From: Massilia glaciei
GTDB taxonomy: Bacteria > Pseudomonadota > Gammaproteobacteria > Burkholderiales > Burkholderiaceae_D
DNA: 33,104 bases
Assembly: GCF_003011895.2 (NCBI RefSeq)
Contig: NZ_PXWF02000263.1
Location: 1 to 33,104 of the forward strand
Reading direction: 5' to 3'
The notes below the pieces were generated by a model that saw nothing but the letters and a program-made list of their open reading frames with translations, searched no databases and was not told the origin of the DNA. A program made the translations under genes and the position numbers. Numbering within the stretch: the first letter of the stretch is position 1; every line of letters starts with the position of its first letter. Shown here piece by piece: positions 15,183 to 26,857 of this stretch.

Positions 15183-16133
15183 ATGAAATCGCCACAACGT
15201 AAAACCCCCGTAATTCTGCTTTCCCTCGCGCTTTCGGCATTGTCCTGCCTGCCGGTTTCGGCCGCGCCGGCGCTGTACAAGCAAGTGCAAAATGTTGAAG
15301 CGAGTAACAAAGCCGTGGTCAGGCAGTTGTCGGAGGCAATGCTCGGCGGGACCGACATCCAAGCGCTGGGCAAATACTTCGCACCGAATTTGATCGCGCA
15401 TGATCCCACAGTGGCCAACGGCCGTACCGGCATGCTGATGGCTATCGAGTCGCTGCGCCAGACCCTGCCAGGGCAGGCCTTGACGGTGAAGCATATTCTC
15501 GGCGACCGCGACATGGTGATGGTGCACTCGCATATCTCGGCCACGCCCGCGAACGAAAAGAGCGGTTTGAACCGGCTCGATGTCTACCGGCTTGACAAGG
15601 GCGTCATCGTCGAGCATTGGGCGGTGCGTGCCAAGGCGCCGACCTGGTCGGCCAGTGGAAACTCGGCGTTCAGCGATTTGTACCAGTACGCGACGACGCC
15701 GCCGGTGTTGTCCGACGAGCAGGTCGAGGGCAATCGCTTGCTGGTGAAGGGATTGTCGGAGGAGGTTTTCGGCAAGCAGAATTTCGGCTTGCTCAATCGG
15801 CTTTGGCATGTGAACTACATCCAGCACAATCCGAATGTGGGCAATGGCCGCGCCGCGCTCGCCAGCGTGATCCACTATATTTCAACGCCTGGGGCGGGAT
15901 ACCGTGTGGTGCATTCGATGGCGGATGGCGACATCGCGGCCGCATGCGCGCAGATCACGCCGGTGGGGGCCAACCACAGTGACGAATTCGCCGGCGGGAT
16001 GGTTTGCGATTTGTATCGGGTGGTGAACTTTGAGCTGGTGGAGCACTGGGATATTTACCAGTCCACGCCGTCGTCGACGGTGAGCGGGAACTCGATGTTC
16101 AGCAAGCTGTATCGGGGCAATCAGGGGAATTAA
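15183..16133 (+). CDS. Secreted tandem SnoaL-like protein
   Basis: A 316-residue exported protein of unknown function. A signal peptide (MKSPQRKTPVILLSLALSAL..., cleavage near VSAAPA) is followed by two SnoaL-like (NTF2-fold) modules at about 25-165 and 180-310. Both show the family pattern: 'YFAPNLIAHDPTVANGRTGM' against 'LWHVNYIQHNPNVGNGRAAL', then 'VYRLDKGVIVEHWAV' against 'LYRVVNFELVEHWDI', and the same ending 'SASGNSAFSDLY' against 'TVSGNSMFSKLY'. This is a clear internal duplication. Members of this group are called SnoaL-like aldol-condensation or polyketide-cyclase proteins, usually cytoplasmic and single-domain, so enzymatic activity here is uncertain. The ATG at 15183 was chosen because the signal peptide starts there. 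Confidence 0.8.
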   Translation: MKSPQRKTPVILLSLALSALSCLPVSAAPALYKQVQNVEASNKAVVRQLSEAMLGGTDIQALGKYFAPNLIAHDPTVANGRTGMLMAIESLRQTLPGQALTVKHILGDRDMVMVHSHISATPANEKSGLNRLDVYRLDKGVIVEHWAVRAKAPTWSASGNSAFSDLYQYATTPPVLSDEQVEGNRLLVKGLSEEVFGKQNFGLLNRLWHVNYIQHNPNVGNGRAALASVIHYISTPGAGYRVVHSMADGDIAAACAQITPVGANHSDEFAGGMVCDLYRVVNFELVEHWDIYQSTPSSTVSGNSMFSKLYRGNQGN

Positions 16134-16190
16134 GCGCATCCGGTTTCCAAGCCTGAAGGTTTGAAATCGGGATGTAAGCAAACTCAGTAT

Positions 16191-16214
16191 GGGGCAAACG
16201 CATGCGTTTGCCCC
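16191..16214. repeat. Perfect 24-bp palindrome between convergent genes
   Basis: GGGGCAAACGCA is followed immediately by its exact complement TGCGTTTGCCCC. It lies between two convergent gene ends (16133 and 16251). As RNA it would make a stable hairpin on either strand, but no T-run follows on either side, so it is not a classical intrinsic terminator. A terminator-like RNA end or a protein site are both possible. Confidence 0.6.
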
Positions 16215-16250
16215 CTCGCGCGAACAAAAGTATTGTGCAATTGGTGAATA

Positions 16251-18095
16251 TCAGACGTCGGTAATTTCATGCATCATGTGCCCGCTGTGGAACTGCAGCG
16301 CGGCGAGGTTTGCGTAGATCCCGCCCAAGGCCACCAGCGCCGCGTGCGTGCCGGTCTCGACGATCTGGCCGTCCTCCATCACGATGATGCGGTCGGCGCG
16401 CTGCACCGTCGCCAATCTGTGCGCGATGATCACCGTCGTGCGCCCGACCATGGCCGCCTCAAGCGCAGCCTGCACCAGGCGCTCCGATTCGGCGTCGAGC
16501 GCGCTGGTCGCCTCGTCGAGCAGCAGCAACGGCGGATTCTTGAGCAAGGCGCGCGCGATCGCGATGCGCTGCCGCTGGCCACCCGACAAGCGCACGCCGC
16601 GCTCGCCCAAAAACGAGTTGTACCCATCGGGCAAGCGCGCGATGAACTCATGCGCCGCCGCCATCCGCGCCGCCGCGATCACCTCGGCGTCGGTCGCGCC
16701 GGCGCGGCCGTAGCGGATGTTTTCCATCGCGTCGGTCGAGAAGATGACCGTGTCTTGCGGCACGATGCCGATCGCGTCGCGCAGCGCGTGCAGGTCGAGC
16801 TGGCGGATGTCGACGCCGTCGAGCGTGATGGTGCCGCTCTGCGGATCGTAAAAACGCAGGAACAGCTGGAACAGGGTGGTCTTGCCGGCGCCCGAAGATC
16901 CGACCACGGCCACCGTCTCGCCGGGCTTGATCGACAGCGACAGGTGCGACAGGGCCGCCGTGTCGGGCCGCGACGGGTAGGAGAACATCACGTTTTTGAG
17001 TTCGAGCGCGGCGCCGCTGGCAGAGCGCGGCGGCAGGGCGAGCGGCTTGGGCGGGTTCTCGATGCGCGATTTGGCCGCGAGCAGTTCGAGCAGCCGTTCG
17101 GTGGCGCCGGCGGCGCGCTGGGCCTCGCCCATCACCTCCGACAAGGCCCCGATCGCGCCCGACACGATGGCCGCGTACAAAATGAACTGGCCAAGGTCGC
17201 CGCCGGTCATGGTCCCGGCCAGCACCGCGTGCGCGCCCAGCCAAAGCACGAACACGATGGTGCCGAAAATGAGCACGATCGCCACCACGGTCAGCACGGC
17301 GCGCGCGCGGATGCGCCGCATCGCCGTCTCGAACGCGTTTTCGACCGACGCGCCAAAGCGGTTCGACTCGATGCGCTCGTGCGTGAAGGCCTGCACGGTC
17401 GGCATGGCGTTGAGGATCTCGCCGGCGATCGCCGAGGCGTCGGCGATCCGGTCCTGCGAATCGCGCGAGAGCTTGCGCACGCGCCGCCCGACCAGCACGA
17501 TCGGCACCACCACCAGCACCAGCAGGCCCAAAATGATGGCCGTCAGTTTGGGGCTGGTCACGAACAACATCACCAGGCCGCCGATGAACAGCAGCACATT
17601 GCGCAGCGCCATCGAGATGCTGGTCCCGACCACGGCCTGGATCAGGGTGGTGTCGGTGGTGATGCGCGAGAGGACCTCGCCGCTCTGGGTGGTCTCGAAA
17701 AACTCGGGACTCTGGCTCACCACATGGCTGTAGACGGCGCTGCGCATGTCGGCCGTGACGCGCTCGCCGAGCCACGAGACGATGTAAAAGCGCGCCGCCG
17801 TCGCCAGCGCCAGCACGGTGGCCACGGCGAACAGGGCGAGGAAGGTCGCGTTGACGTTGTCGACGCTGCTCACGCCCGCGCTGGCGCCGAAGCCCTGGTC
17901 GATCATGCGCTTGAAGGCGTACGGGATGGTCAGCGTGGCGCCGGCGGCGACGGTGAGCGCCACGCCGGCCAGCGCGAACTGGCGCTTGTACGGGCGCAAA
18001 AAGGGCAGCAGGCCCTTGAAGGCGGCGAGGCTGCCCTTGCGGCTTTCTTCGGACGGTGTTTTGGTGCTGGTGGAGCTGGTGGAGCTGTTGGTCAT
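16251..18095 (-). CDS. MsbA/LmrA-type ABC half-transporter (membrane + ATPase)
   Basis: An inner-membrane export pump that works as a homodimer; 614 residues. The six-helix exporter membrane domain spans about 25-330 and the ATPase about 360-600. Walker A is 399-406 ('GSSGAGKT'), the Q-loop follows in 'GIVPQDTVIF', the signature is 'LSGGQRQR' from 503, Walker B is 'LLLLDEATSALD' and the switch His is in 'IIAHRLATV'. All catalytic motifs look intact. The N-terminus is a short Ser/Thr-rich tail encoded by GGTGGAGCT-like tandem repeats. It begins 19 bases after the lipocalin gene and ends the seven-gene run. The substrate is unknown; lipid, drug or peptide are all possible for this class. Confidence 0.92.
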   Translation of the reverse strand: MTNSSTSSTSTKTPSEESRKGSLAAFKGLLPFLRPYKRQFALAGVALTVAAGATLTIPYAFKRMIDQGFGASAGVSSVDNVNATFLALFAVATVLALATAARFYIVSWLGERVTADMRSAVYSHVVSQSPEFFETTQSGEVLSRITTDTTLIQAVVGTSISMALRNVLLFIGGLVMLFVTSPKLTAIILGLLVLVVVPIVLVGRRVRKLSRDSQDRIADASAIAGEILNAMPTVQAFTHERIESNRFGASVENAFETAMRRIRARAVLTVVAIVLIFGTIVFVLWLGAHAVLAGTMTGGDLGQFILYAAIVSGAIGALSEVMGEAQRAAGATERLLELLAAKSRIENPPKPLALPPRSASGAALELKNVMFSYPSRPDTAALSHLSLSIKPGETVAVVGSSGAGKTTLFQLFLRFYDPQSGTITLDGVDIRQLDLHALRDAIGIVPQDTVIFSTDAMENIRYGRAGATDAEVIAAARMAAAHEFIARLPDGYNSFLGERGVRLSGGQRQRIAIARALLKNPPLLLLDEATSALDAESERLVQAALEAAMVGRTTVIIAHRLATVQRADRIIVMEDGQIVETGTHAALVALGGIYANLAALQFHSGHMMHEITDV

Positions 18096-18114
18096 CGTGT
18101 TTTGTTCTGCTTGT

Positions 18115-19188
18115 TCAAAGTTTCATGTGCTTGTCGTAGCCCGTCATTTCCAGGTAGCCGCGTCCGGCCGGCTTGCCGTCGCGCTTGATCGTGACCGCGC
18201 CCTCCCAATACACGGCCCCGGTCGAGCGCCGCGAATCGAGTTCCTGGTCGTTTTGCAAAGGCGTTAGCTGCCAGAGCGTGCCGCCGGTGTTGATGGTCGT
18301 CGCCACCGGGTACACGGCATTGGTGCGCGGGGACTTCCACCGCGCCTGCGGGGTAAAGCTGACCTGCTCCGGGGCGTATTGACTGATCTTGCCGGAGGCG
18401 TCACGCAACACTGCGTGCGCCCATAGTTTACCACCTTGCTTGTTCCGGATCTGGAAAGCCATCAGCGCGGAGCCGTCGTCGAGGTTCGCGCCCACCCAGT
18501 CCCAGCCGGTTCCCTCGGGCGGCAGGGCCTCGGTCGACCATTCGTGGTCGAGCCAGGCGCTGCCGCCCACCACCTGCGGCGCGGCGCCGCCGTGGGCCGC
18601 CGTGCCGGCCACTTTGAGCTGCGGCTCGCTGTAGTAGTAGCTCGCGTGCTTGGGCGTCGGGCCCTTGGCCGAGAAGCCTTGGCGCCCCTGCAGCAAGACC
18701 GGCTGGGTCGGCGTGAGCCGCAGCGATAGCCTCACCTCGGGCGAGGCGATGCTGACCGCGTAGCTGCCGTCGGCCGCGCGCGTCATGCGCCAGTCGTCCA
18801 GCTTGAGGTCGGTGTTGCCGGTCTTGGCGTAGGCGATCCCGAAGCCCTCGCGCGCGCTGCGCTCCGCGTGCGCGAGCTTGCCAAGCGCGGGGTCCGACAG
18901 GGCGGCGTGGCCGATGATGATCTGCTTGGGCGCGAACGCGCTCGGGTTGGCCGGGTCGTGCGTGCTGCGGCTGCGGAAGAACGTGACCTGGAAGCCGAGC
19001 GGCTTGCCGTCGGCCTTTTTAAGCCATCCGGTCACGTACCACCACTCGGTGCGGTAGTCCGGGTGGGCGCCAAAATCGCGCGGGAAGGCGAGGGTGCGGC
19101 CGGGCGTGACCTCGGCGAACACGGGCGCGGCGGCCCGGCAGGGCGCCGCCAGCAACAGCGCGCCGAACCAAAAATACAAGAAACGCAT
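18115..19188 (-). CDS. AttH/CrtC-like lipocalin protein, secreted
   Basis: A 357-residue exported protein of the carotenoid 1,2-hydratase / AttH group (two-lobed lipocalin-like fold). The signal peptide is 'MRFLYFWFGALLLAAPCRAAA'-like, about 20 residues, followed by the family hallmark 'RDFGAHPDYRTEWWYVTG', 'FQVTFFRSR', 'SYYYSEPQL' and 'AWLDHEWSTEAL...GWDWVGANLDDG'. The ATG shares its A with the stop of the FtsX permease gene (TAATG), and GGAGG lies seven bases upstream inside that gene. In known att-type loci a lipocalin protein of this group follows an ABC permease. It probably handles a lipophilic substrate for the transporter rather than carotenoids; no carotenoid gene is present. Confidence 0.88.
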   Translation of the reverse strand: MRFLYFWFGALLLAAPCRAAAPVFAEVTPGRTLAFPRDFGAHPDYRTEWWYVTGWLKKADGKPLGFQVTFFRSRSTHDPANPSAFAPKQIIIGHAALSDPALGKLAHAERSAREGFGIAYAKTGNTDLKLDDWRMTRAADGSYAVSIASPEVRLSLRLTPTQPVLLQGRQGFSAKGPTPKHASYYYSEPQLKVAGTAAHGGAAPQVVGGSAWLDHEWSTEALPPEGTGWDWVGANLDDGSALMAFQIRNKQGGKLWAHAVLRDASGKISQYAPEQVSFTPQARWKSPRTNAVYPVATTINTGGTLWQLTPLQNDQELDSRRSTGAVYWEGAVTIKRDGKPAGRGYLEMTGYDKHMKL

Positions 19189-21731
19189 TACCAGTCCTCC
19201 CTTACCGCGCGAATCGGCCCGCCCGAGAGCGCGTAGCGGCCCGAGGCCAGCGCCGTGATCACCGACGCCGTCAGCAGCGCCGCAGCGACGCCCGCGAGCA
19301 TGCCCCACGGGATGTGCATCTGCATGGTCAGGTGGAATGACTGCGGATTGACGACATGCACCAGCACCAGGCTGATGACGAAACCGAGCCCGAAGCCGCA
19401 GGCGATGCCCAGCGCGGTCAGCGCGCCACCCTCGAGCGCGAGGATGCCGAGGATCTGGCCCTTGGTCACGCCGACGTGGCGCAGCATGCCGAACTCCTTG
19501 GCGCGCGCCAGCGTCTGCGCCGAGAAGGTCGCGGCCACCCCGGACAGGCCGATCGCGATCGCGATGGCCTCGAGCAGATAGGTCACCGCGAAGCTGCGGT
19601 CGAATATCTTGAGGCTCATGGCGCGGATCTGGCCGGGCTCGGCGAACGCCAGCGCGCTTCCGAACGGCAGCTTGCGCAGGCGCCCGGTGAGCTCCCCGGC
19701 GCTGGTCTGCGGTGCGAGCCAGAGCGCCACGTTGCTGGCATTCAGGTCGCCCGTGAGCGCGCGGTAGTTGGATAAATGGATGCTGACCGATCCACTCTGG
19801 TTGGCGTAGTCGCGCCACGCGCCGACGATAAAGAACTCGCGCGCCAGCCCGTTGAGCGGCACCGAAATGCGCCCGCCGACCTTTACCCCGTACAGGTCGA
19901 GCATCGCCTCGGACACCAGCGCCGGCATCGCGCCCGGCGGCGCGGCGGCCGCCGCGCCGACCAGGTCGACGCTTTTGCCGGGGTCGGCCATGTCGAACTC
20001 GCGCGCCATGAGGGTGATGTTGGGGCGGTCCGCTTGCAGCGACAGGGAGAGCGTGCGCAGGAATTCGGCGCGCGCCACGCCGGGCGCGGCCGCCATCGCG
20101 GCCTGCTCGGCGGGCCCGAAGGCGGCGGTGTCTCCGCCGCTCTTCATTTGCACATACAGGTCGGCCGGCAGGATCTGCCCCAGCCATTCGTCGACCGTAC
20201 TCCTGAAGCTGAGCACCATGATCGCCATCGCCACCATCAGGCTGAAGCTCGACAGCACGCCGCCGAGCGCGATCGCGGCTTGGCCCGAGGCGTTGGCGAG
20301 CCGCGCCAGCGTCAGCGCGAGCACCGGCGACTGCGCCTTGCGCCGCAGCGAGACGCGGTTCAAGACGGTGAACACGGCCGAGGCCATGCGCGGCATCAGG
20401 CCGATGGCGCCGACCAGCATCAGCCCGATCGACAGGTAGCCGAGCAGCGGCAGGCCGGCGATGGCCGGCGCCTGCGACAGCGCGGCGGCCAGTAGCAGGC
20501 ACACGAGCGACGGCCAGATGCGCGCCAACCGCGCCAGCGCGACCTCGTCGTTGCCCGACTTGAGCGCCACGGCGGGCGCGGCGCGCGAAGCCTCGTAGGC
20601 CGGCGCCAGGCAGCCGAGCAGCGCCACGCCGAGGCCGAGCCCGAAGTAGACGAGCGCCGCGACCGGCGTGAACTGGACCTCGGGCCGCACGCCCGAGAAC
20701 AGTCCGGCGCCAAGGTCGCCGCCAAAAAAATGCAGGGCCGTCGCGGCCAGCGCGTAGCCGCCGGCGACGCCGATAAGGGCGCCGATGACGCCAAGGCTGG
20801 ACCCCTCGACCAGCACCTGGCGCAGCAACTGCCCGCGTTCGACCCCGAGCACGCGCAGCAGCGCGAACTGGCTGCGCCGGCGCATCACCGACAGGGCCTG
20901 CGTCGAGAACACCAGAAACGCGCCCGTGAACAGGGCCACCAGCGCGAGCACGGTCAGGTTCACGCGGTAGGCGCGGCTCATGTTGTTGTTGCGGCTGTTC
21001 TGGTTCTCGTCGTTGGGCTGCCCCACCTGGAAGCGGCCCGGGAAGTCGCGCTCGAGCTCCCGCGCGAGCGCGCGCTCGAAGGCTTCGCGGTTGATCCCCG
21101 TTTGCAGTTTGAGGTCGATCCGCGAGAGCTTGCCGGTGAGCCCGAAGCGCCATTGCGCCGCGCCGATGTCCATCACGCCGAGCCTCTGGCCCGCGCGCGC
21201 CTGCATGATCGGACCGGCCACGCGCAGCGGGAAGTCGCTGGTGCCGGCCCGCACCACGATGGCGCCGCTCGGCGCGAGCCATGCGCTGGCCCCGGCCGAC
21301 AGAAACACGGCGTCGTCGGCGAGCACGTCGAACATCTTGTCGGCGGCCGGCACGCCCATCAGGTCGGGCGAGATCTGCGGCGCGCGGAAGGCGTCGATGC
21401 CGATGATCTTGAGCGCGCCGCCCTTGCCGGGGATCGACGCGTTCAGTTCGAGCACGGGCGAGGCCACGGCCACGCCATCGCGCCGCGCCAGGCGCGGGTA
21501 GATCGCCTCGTCGAAAAACGGCTCGCGCCCGGCCACCTGGATGTCGGCCTGGCCCGACAGGCTCTTGACGGCCGACGAGAATTCGTTGAACGCGGCCGCG
21601 TTGATGAGGTGGATCGCGAAGCCGAGCGCCACGCCGACCGCGATGGCGGCCACCGCCAGCAGCGCGCGCACCGGGTGGGCGCGCCACTCGCCGAGCAGCA
21701 ACCAGCGTGACAACACCGTCAATCCGGACAT
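19188..21731 (-). CDS. FtsX-family ABC permease with two FtsX domains
   Basis: An 847-residue inner-membrane protein of the MacB/LolE/AttFG superfamily. An N-terminal helix (about 20-45) precedes a periplasmic core domain with 'SGQADIQVAGREPFFDEAIYPRL'. Then come a first FtsX domain with three helices (about 265-390), two central helices, a second periplasmic domain and a C-terminal FtsX domain (about 715-835). This is the duplicated form seen where two permeases are fused. Such permeases need a separate LolD-type ATPase; none is encoded next to it, and the protein has no Walker motifs. The start overlaps the DUF4124-like gene by 13 bases and the stop overlaps the lipocalin start by one, so translation is tightly coupled. 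Confidence 0.9.
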   Translation of the reverse strand: MSGLTVLSRWLLLGEWRAHPVRALLAVAAIAVGVALGFAIHLINAAAFNEFSSAVKSLSGQADIQVAGREPFFDEAIYPRLARRDGVAVASPVLELNASIPGKGGALKIIGIDAFRAPQISPDLMGVPAADKMFDVLADDAVFLSAGASAWLAPSGAIVVRAGTSDFPLRVAGPIMQARAGQRLGVMDIGAAQWRFGLTGKLSRIDLKLQTGINREAFERALARELERDFPGRFQVGQPNDENQNSRNNNMSRAYRVNLTVLALVALFTGAFLVFSTQALSVMRRRSQFALLRVLGVERGQLLRQVLVEGSSLGVIGALIGVAGGYALAATALHFFGGDLGAGLFSGVRPEVQFTPVAALVYFGLGLGVALLGCLAPAYEASRAAPAVALKSGNDEVALARLARIWPSLVCLLLAAALSQAPAIAGLPLLGYLSIGLMLVGAIGLMPRMASAVFTVLNRVSLRRKAQSPVLALTLARLANASGQAAIALGGVLSSFSLMVAMAIMVLSFRSTVDEWLGQILPADLYVQMKSGGDTAAFGPAEQAAMAAAPGVARAEFLRTLSLSLQADRPNITLMAREFDMADPGKSVDLVGAAAAAPPGAMPALVSEAMLDLYGVKVGGRISVPLNGLAREFFIVGAWRDYANQSGSVSIHLSNYRALTGDLNASNVALWLAPQTSAGELTGRLRKLPFGSALAFAEPGQIRAMSLKIFDRSFAVTYLLEAIAIAIGLSGVAATFSAQTLARAKEFGMLRHVGVTKGQILGILALEGGALTALGIACGFGLGFVISLVLVHVVNPQSFHLTMQMHIPWGMLAGVAAALLTASVITALASGRYALSGGPIRAVREDW

Positions 21732-22165
21732 TCAAGCGCCATTTCTTCGGCTTGGCGCCGCGCCTTGACGCGCAGCGATGCGGCGTGTTTGCCCTCGGCC
21801 CGCGCCAGGTCCTCGTGGTTCCATTTTTTACGCAGGCCCAGCTTGGCGCACTTTTGGCGGTGCGCCGCGGCCTGCCTGCGCTCGTGCGCGCCGCGGCGCT
21901 CGGCCTGAATTTCCTCGGCGCGGCGCTCGGCGTCGAGCCTGCCGACGTAGGCCTTCTGGCGCGCCATCAGCTTGGTGTAATGCGGGTCGGGCGCGCCGGT
22001 GGCCGGCACCAGCAACTGCGAGGCGGCGCCGGCGGTGCAGGGCGTGTCGCCGTAGCTGACCTTGCCTTCGATCACGCATTTATGGATCGTGGTCTGCGCC
22101 CCGGCCGCGGCGCACCAGGCCCCGAGGGCCAGCAAGGAAACCGTGTTCGTGTTGATGCCCAACAT
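21719..22165 (-). CDS. DUF4124-like secreted protein
   Basis: A 148-residue protein with a signal peptide (hydrophobic 'TVSLLALGAWCAAAGAQ'). It continues with 'IHKCVIEGKVSYGDTPC', the small Cys-bounded beta-hairpin characteristic of DUF4124. The second half is strongly charged and helical, rich in Ala, Arg, Glu and Lys, and likely a coiled coil. The function of the family is not known. The ATG at 22165 has GGGAG seven bases upstream; another in-frame ATG at 22186 overlaps the stop of the upstream FAD gene. The gene overlaps the permease by 13 bases. Confidence 0.8.
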   Translation of the reverse strand: MLGINTNTVSLLALGAWCAAAGAQTTIHKCVIEGKVSYGDTPCTAGAASQLLVPATGAPDPHYTKLMARQKAYVGRLDAERRAEEIQAERRGAHERRQAAAHRQKCAKLGLRKKWNHEDLARAEGKHAASLRVKARRQAEEMALECPD

Positions 22166-22182
22166 GATGTCTCTCCCGGAGT

Positions 22183-23588
22183 TCATAGAATTTTTCCAGG
22201 GTTCATAATGCCGAGCGGGTCGAGCGCGGTTTTGATCGCACGCATCATGTTCAATTCGACCTCGGACTTGTAGCGTACGAGCTCGTCCCGCTTGAGCGCG
22301 CCGATGCCGTGTTCGGCCGAGATCGATCCGCCGAAGCCGTGCACGCTGTCGTGCACGATCCGGTTCACGCCCGGCTGGCAGGCCAGAAAATCGTCGTCGC
22401 CGGTGTGCTCGGGCGGGGCGACGTTGTAATGCAGGTTGCCGTCGCCGACGTGGCCGAAGCACACCAGCCGGCAGCCCGGGTAGGCTTGCGCTAGCAGCGC
22501 GTCGGTGCGGGCGATGAAGTCGGCGATGCGGGAAATCGGCAGCGAGACGTCGTGCTTGATGTTCTTGCCGGCGGCCGCCTGCGCCATCGAGATATGTTCG
22601 CGCAACTGCCACAGCGAGCGCGACTGGGCGATCGAGGTGGCCACCAGGGCGTCGTCGGCGATGTCGGACTCGAGCGCGGTTTCGATCGCGCGCTCGAGCA
22701 GGCCGACGGCGTGCCGCTCCGATTCGCTGCTCGACAACTCAAGCAGCACGTACTGCGCGTGGCGCGTCACGAACGGCTGCGGCAGCGCCGGGAAATGGGT
22801 CGCGACCAGGCGCAGGCAAAAATCGGACATGAGCTCGAAGCCGGTCAGGCTGGCGCCGCAGCTGTCCTGCATCAGCGTGAGCAGCGCGAGCGCGTGGCGC
22901 GGCGTGGCCAGCGCCACCAGCGCCGTGATCGACGCCTTCGGTTGCGGATGGAGCTTGAGCACGGCGCCGGTGATCACGCCGAGCGTGCCCTCGGCCCCGA
23001 TGAACAGGTCGCGCAGGTCGTAGCCCGTGTTGTCCTTGCGCAGGGCGCGCAGGCCGTTCCACAGCTCGCCTTGCGGCGTGACCACCTCGAGCCCGAGGCA
23101 CAAATCGCGCGTGTTGCCATAGCGCAGGACCGCGGTGCCGCCCGCGTTGGTCGACAGATTGCCGCCGATGGTGCAACTGCCCTCGGCCGCGAGCGAGAGC
23201 GGGAACAGGCAGCCGTGGGCGGCGGCGGCCTCCTGCACGTCCTCGAGGATGCAGCCGGCGTCGAGCGTGATGGTGCGGTTGACCGGGTCGAGCGAGCGCA
23301 CCCGGTTCATGCGCGCGAGCGAGAGCACGATCGCGCGCCCGCTCTGGTCGGGCACGCCGCCGAGCACCAGGCCGGTCTTGCCGCCCTGCGGCACCAGCGG
23401 CACGCGCCATTGGGCGCAGGCGCGCACCACCAGCGCCACCTGTTCGGGCGTGGCCGGACGCACCACCGCCAGCGCGCTGCCGGTGAAACGGCCGCGCCAG
23501 TCGGTCAGGAAGGGGGCCATGTCGAGCGCGTCGGTGAGGACCTGGTCGGCGCCGACGATGCCGCGGCAGCGCGCGAGGAATGCGGCCT

Positions 23589-23592
<4 letters not shown>
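22183..23592 (-). CDS. GlcD-type FAD-linked oxidoreductase (D-2-hydroxyacid dehydrogenase)
   Basis: A 469-residue flavoprotein of the VAO/GlcD family, which oxidises D-2-hydroxyacids such as D-lactate, glycolate or D-2-hydroxyglutarate. The FAD_binding_4 domain (about 40-180) shows 'VPQGGKTGLVLGG' and 'AEGSCTIGGNLSTNAGG', and the FAD-oxidase C domain (about 215-465) shows 'CFGHVGDGNLHYNV' and 'ISAEHGIGALKRDEL', the metal and substrate histidine motifs. The closest description is D-2-hydroxyglutarate/lactate dehydrogenase; the substrate cannot be fixed from sequence. The ATG at 23592 overlaps the DUF2069 stop (ATGA). The frame is open further upstream but only as a shadow of the neighbour. Confidence 0.92.
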
Positions 23593-26077
<2,485 letters not shown>

Positions 26078-26084
26078 GCTCGGT

Positions 26085-26840
26085 ATGCCGTGGACCTTCG
26101 CCCATGCCGCCGCGGTGCTGCCATTCCGCCTCGGGGGATTTGCGCGGTTGCCGCTCTCGGCGCTGGTTGTGGGGAGCGTTTCGCCGGACATCGGCTACTA
26201 CTTCGGACAGTTTGCCTTGGCAACGCGGGCGCATACGATGTTCGAAGGCTTGTTGCTTTGCATTCCCATCGGCTTGCTCACGCTGTTGATCGTCCAACTT
26301 CTTAAGCCGTCTATCCGCAACATTTTGCCGCAGCCGCATCGCGGGATGCTCTCCGGTGGTGTCGCGGCGGGGCCGTTCAGCTCCGTGCGGGCTGCCTGTC
26401 TGGCGATTCTTGCGCTTGCCATCGGCGCGGCGACGCATATGGTGTGGGATAGTTTCACCCACGTGAGCGGTTGGGTGGTGATTCGCTATCCCGCGCGGCA
26501 AGAATCGGTGCCGCTTGGCGGCCTCTCGGTGCCGGCCTATAAGCTGCTCCAACACCTGAGCACGGCCTTTGGCATTGTCGCCCTTGTTCTGGCCTATTTC
26601 GTCAGCCTGCGCCGCACGCCCGGCTACCCGTGGACCAGTTCGGCAAACGAGCAAAGGTGGAGAATCGTTTTGCTCGCAGTGCTGGCGTGTGCTGCGCTCG
26701 TCATTGCCGCGCTTCTCCTGTCGCTCGATGGACGGAGCAGATCCACAGGAGCGTTCATATTTCATTTCACGCTTACTGCTACAACCATTTTTGCGACGCT
26801 GTTTGTCGGTGCCGGCTTTGTTTTTCGCCGGCGCGCATAG
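26085..26840 (+). CDS. DUF4184 family membrane protein
   Basis: A 251-residue integral membrane protein. It begins with 'MPWTFAHAAAVLPF', the typical DUF4184 start, and has 'VGSVSPDIGYY' and 'GAATHMVWDSFTHVSGWVV', the conserved Asp/His-containing loops seen in this family and loosely like membrane metal-dependent hydrolases such as YdjM. Six or so hydrophobic segments follow. The actual function is unknown. It starts seven bases after the YihY-like stop, so the two are probably co-transcribed. It converges with the GNAT gene, with 17 bases between stops and no hairpin terminator visible. Confidence 0.85.
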   Translation: MPWTFAHAAAVLPFRLGGFARLPLSALVVGSVSPDIGYYFGQFALATRAHTMFEGLLLCIPIGLLTLLIVQLLKPSIRNILPQPHRGMLSGGVAAGPFSSVRAACLAILALAIGAATHMVWDSFTHVSGWVVIRYPARQESVPLGGLSVPAYKLLQHLSTAFGIVALVLAYFVSLRRTPGYPWTSSANEQRWRIVLLAVLACAALVIAALLLSLDGRSRSTGAFIFHFTLTATTIFATLFVGAGFVFRRRA

Positions 26841-26857
26841 CGCTGTTGCGTGGCGTT

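Noticed and set aside
16269-18188. A 639-codon open frame antisense to the ABC pump, and similar long antisense frames over the decarboxylase (6374-7774, 7868-9130)
   Set aside because: Composition is typical of shadow frames, and the opposite strand carries complete enzyme motifs.
18115-21735. A single 1206-codon minus-strand frame
   Set aside because: Only its end is real: the lipocalin gene starting at 19188. The rest is an out-of-frame reading of the FtsX permease gene.
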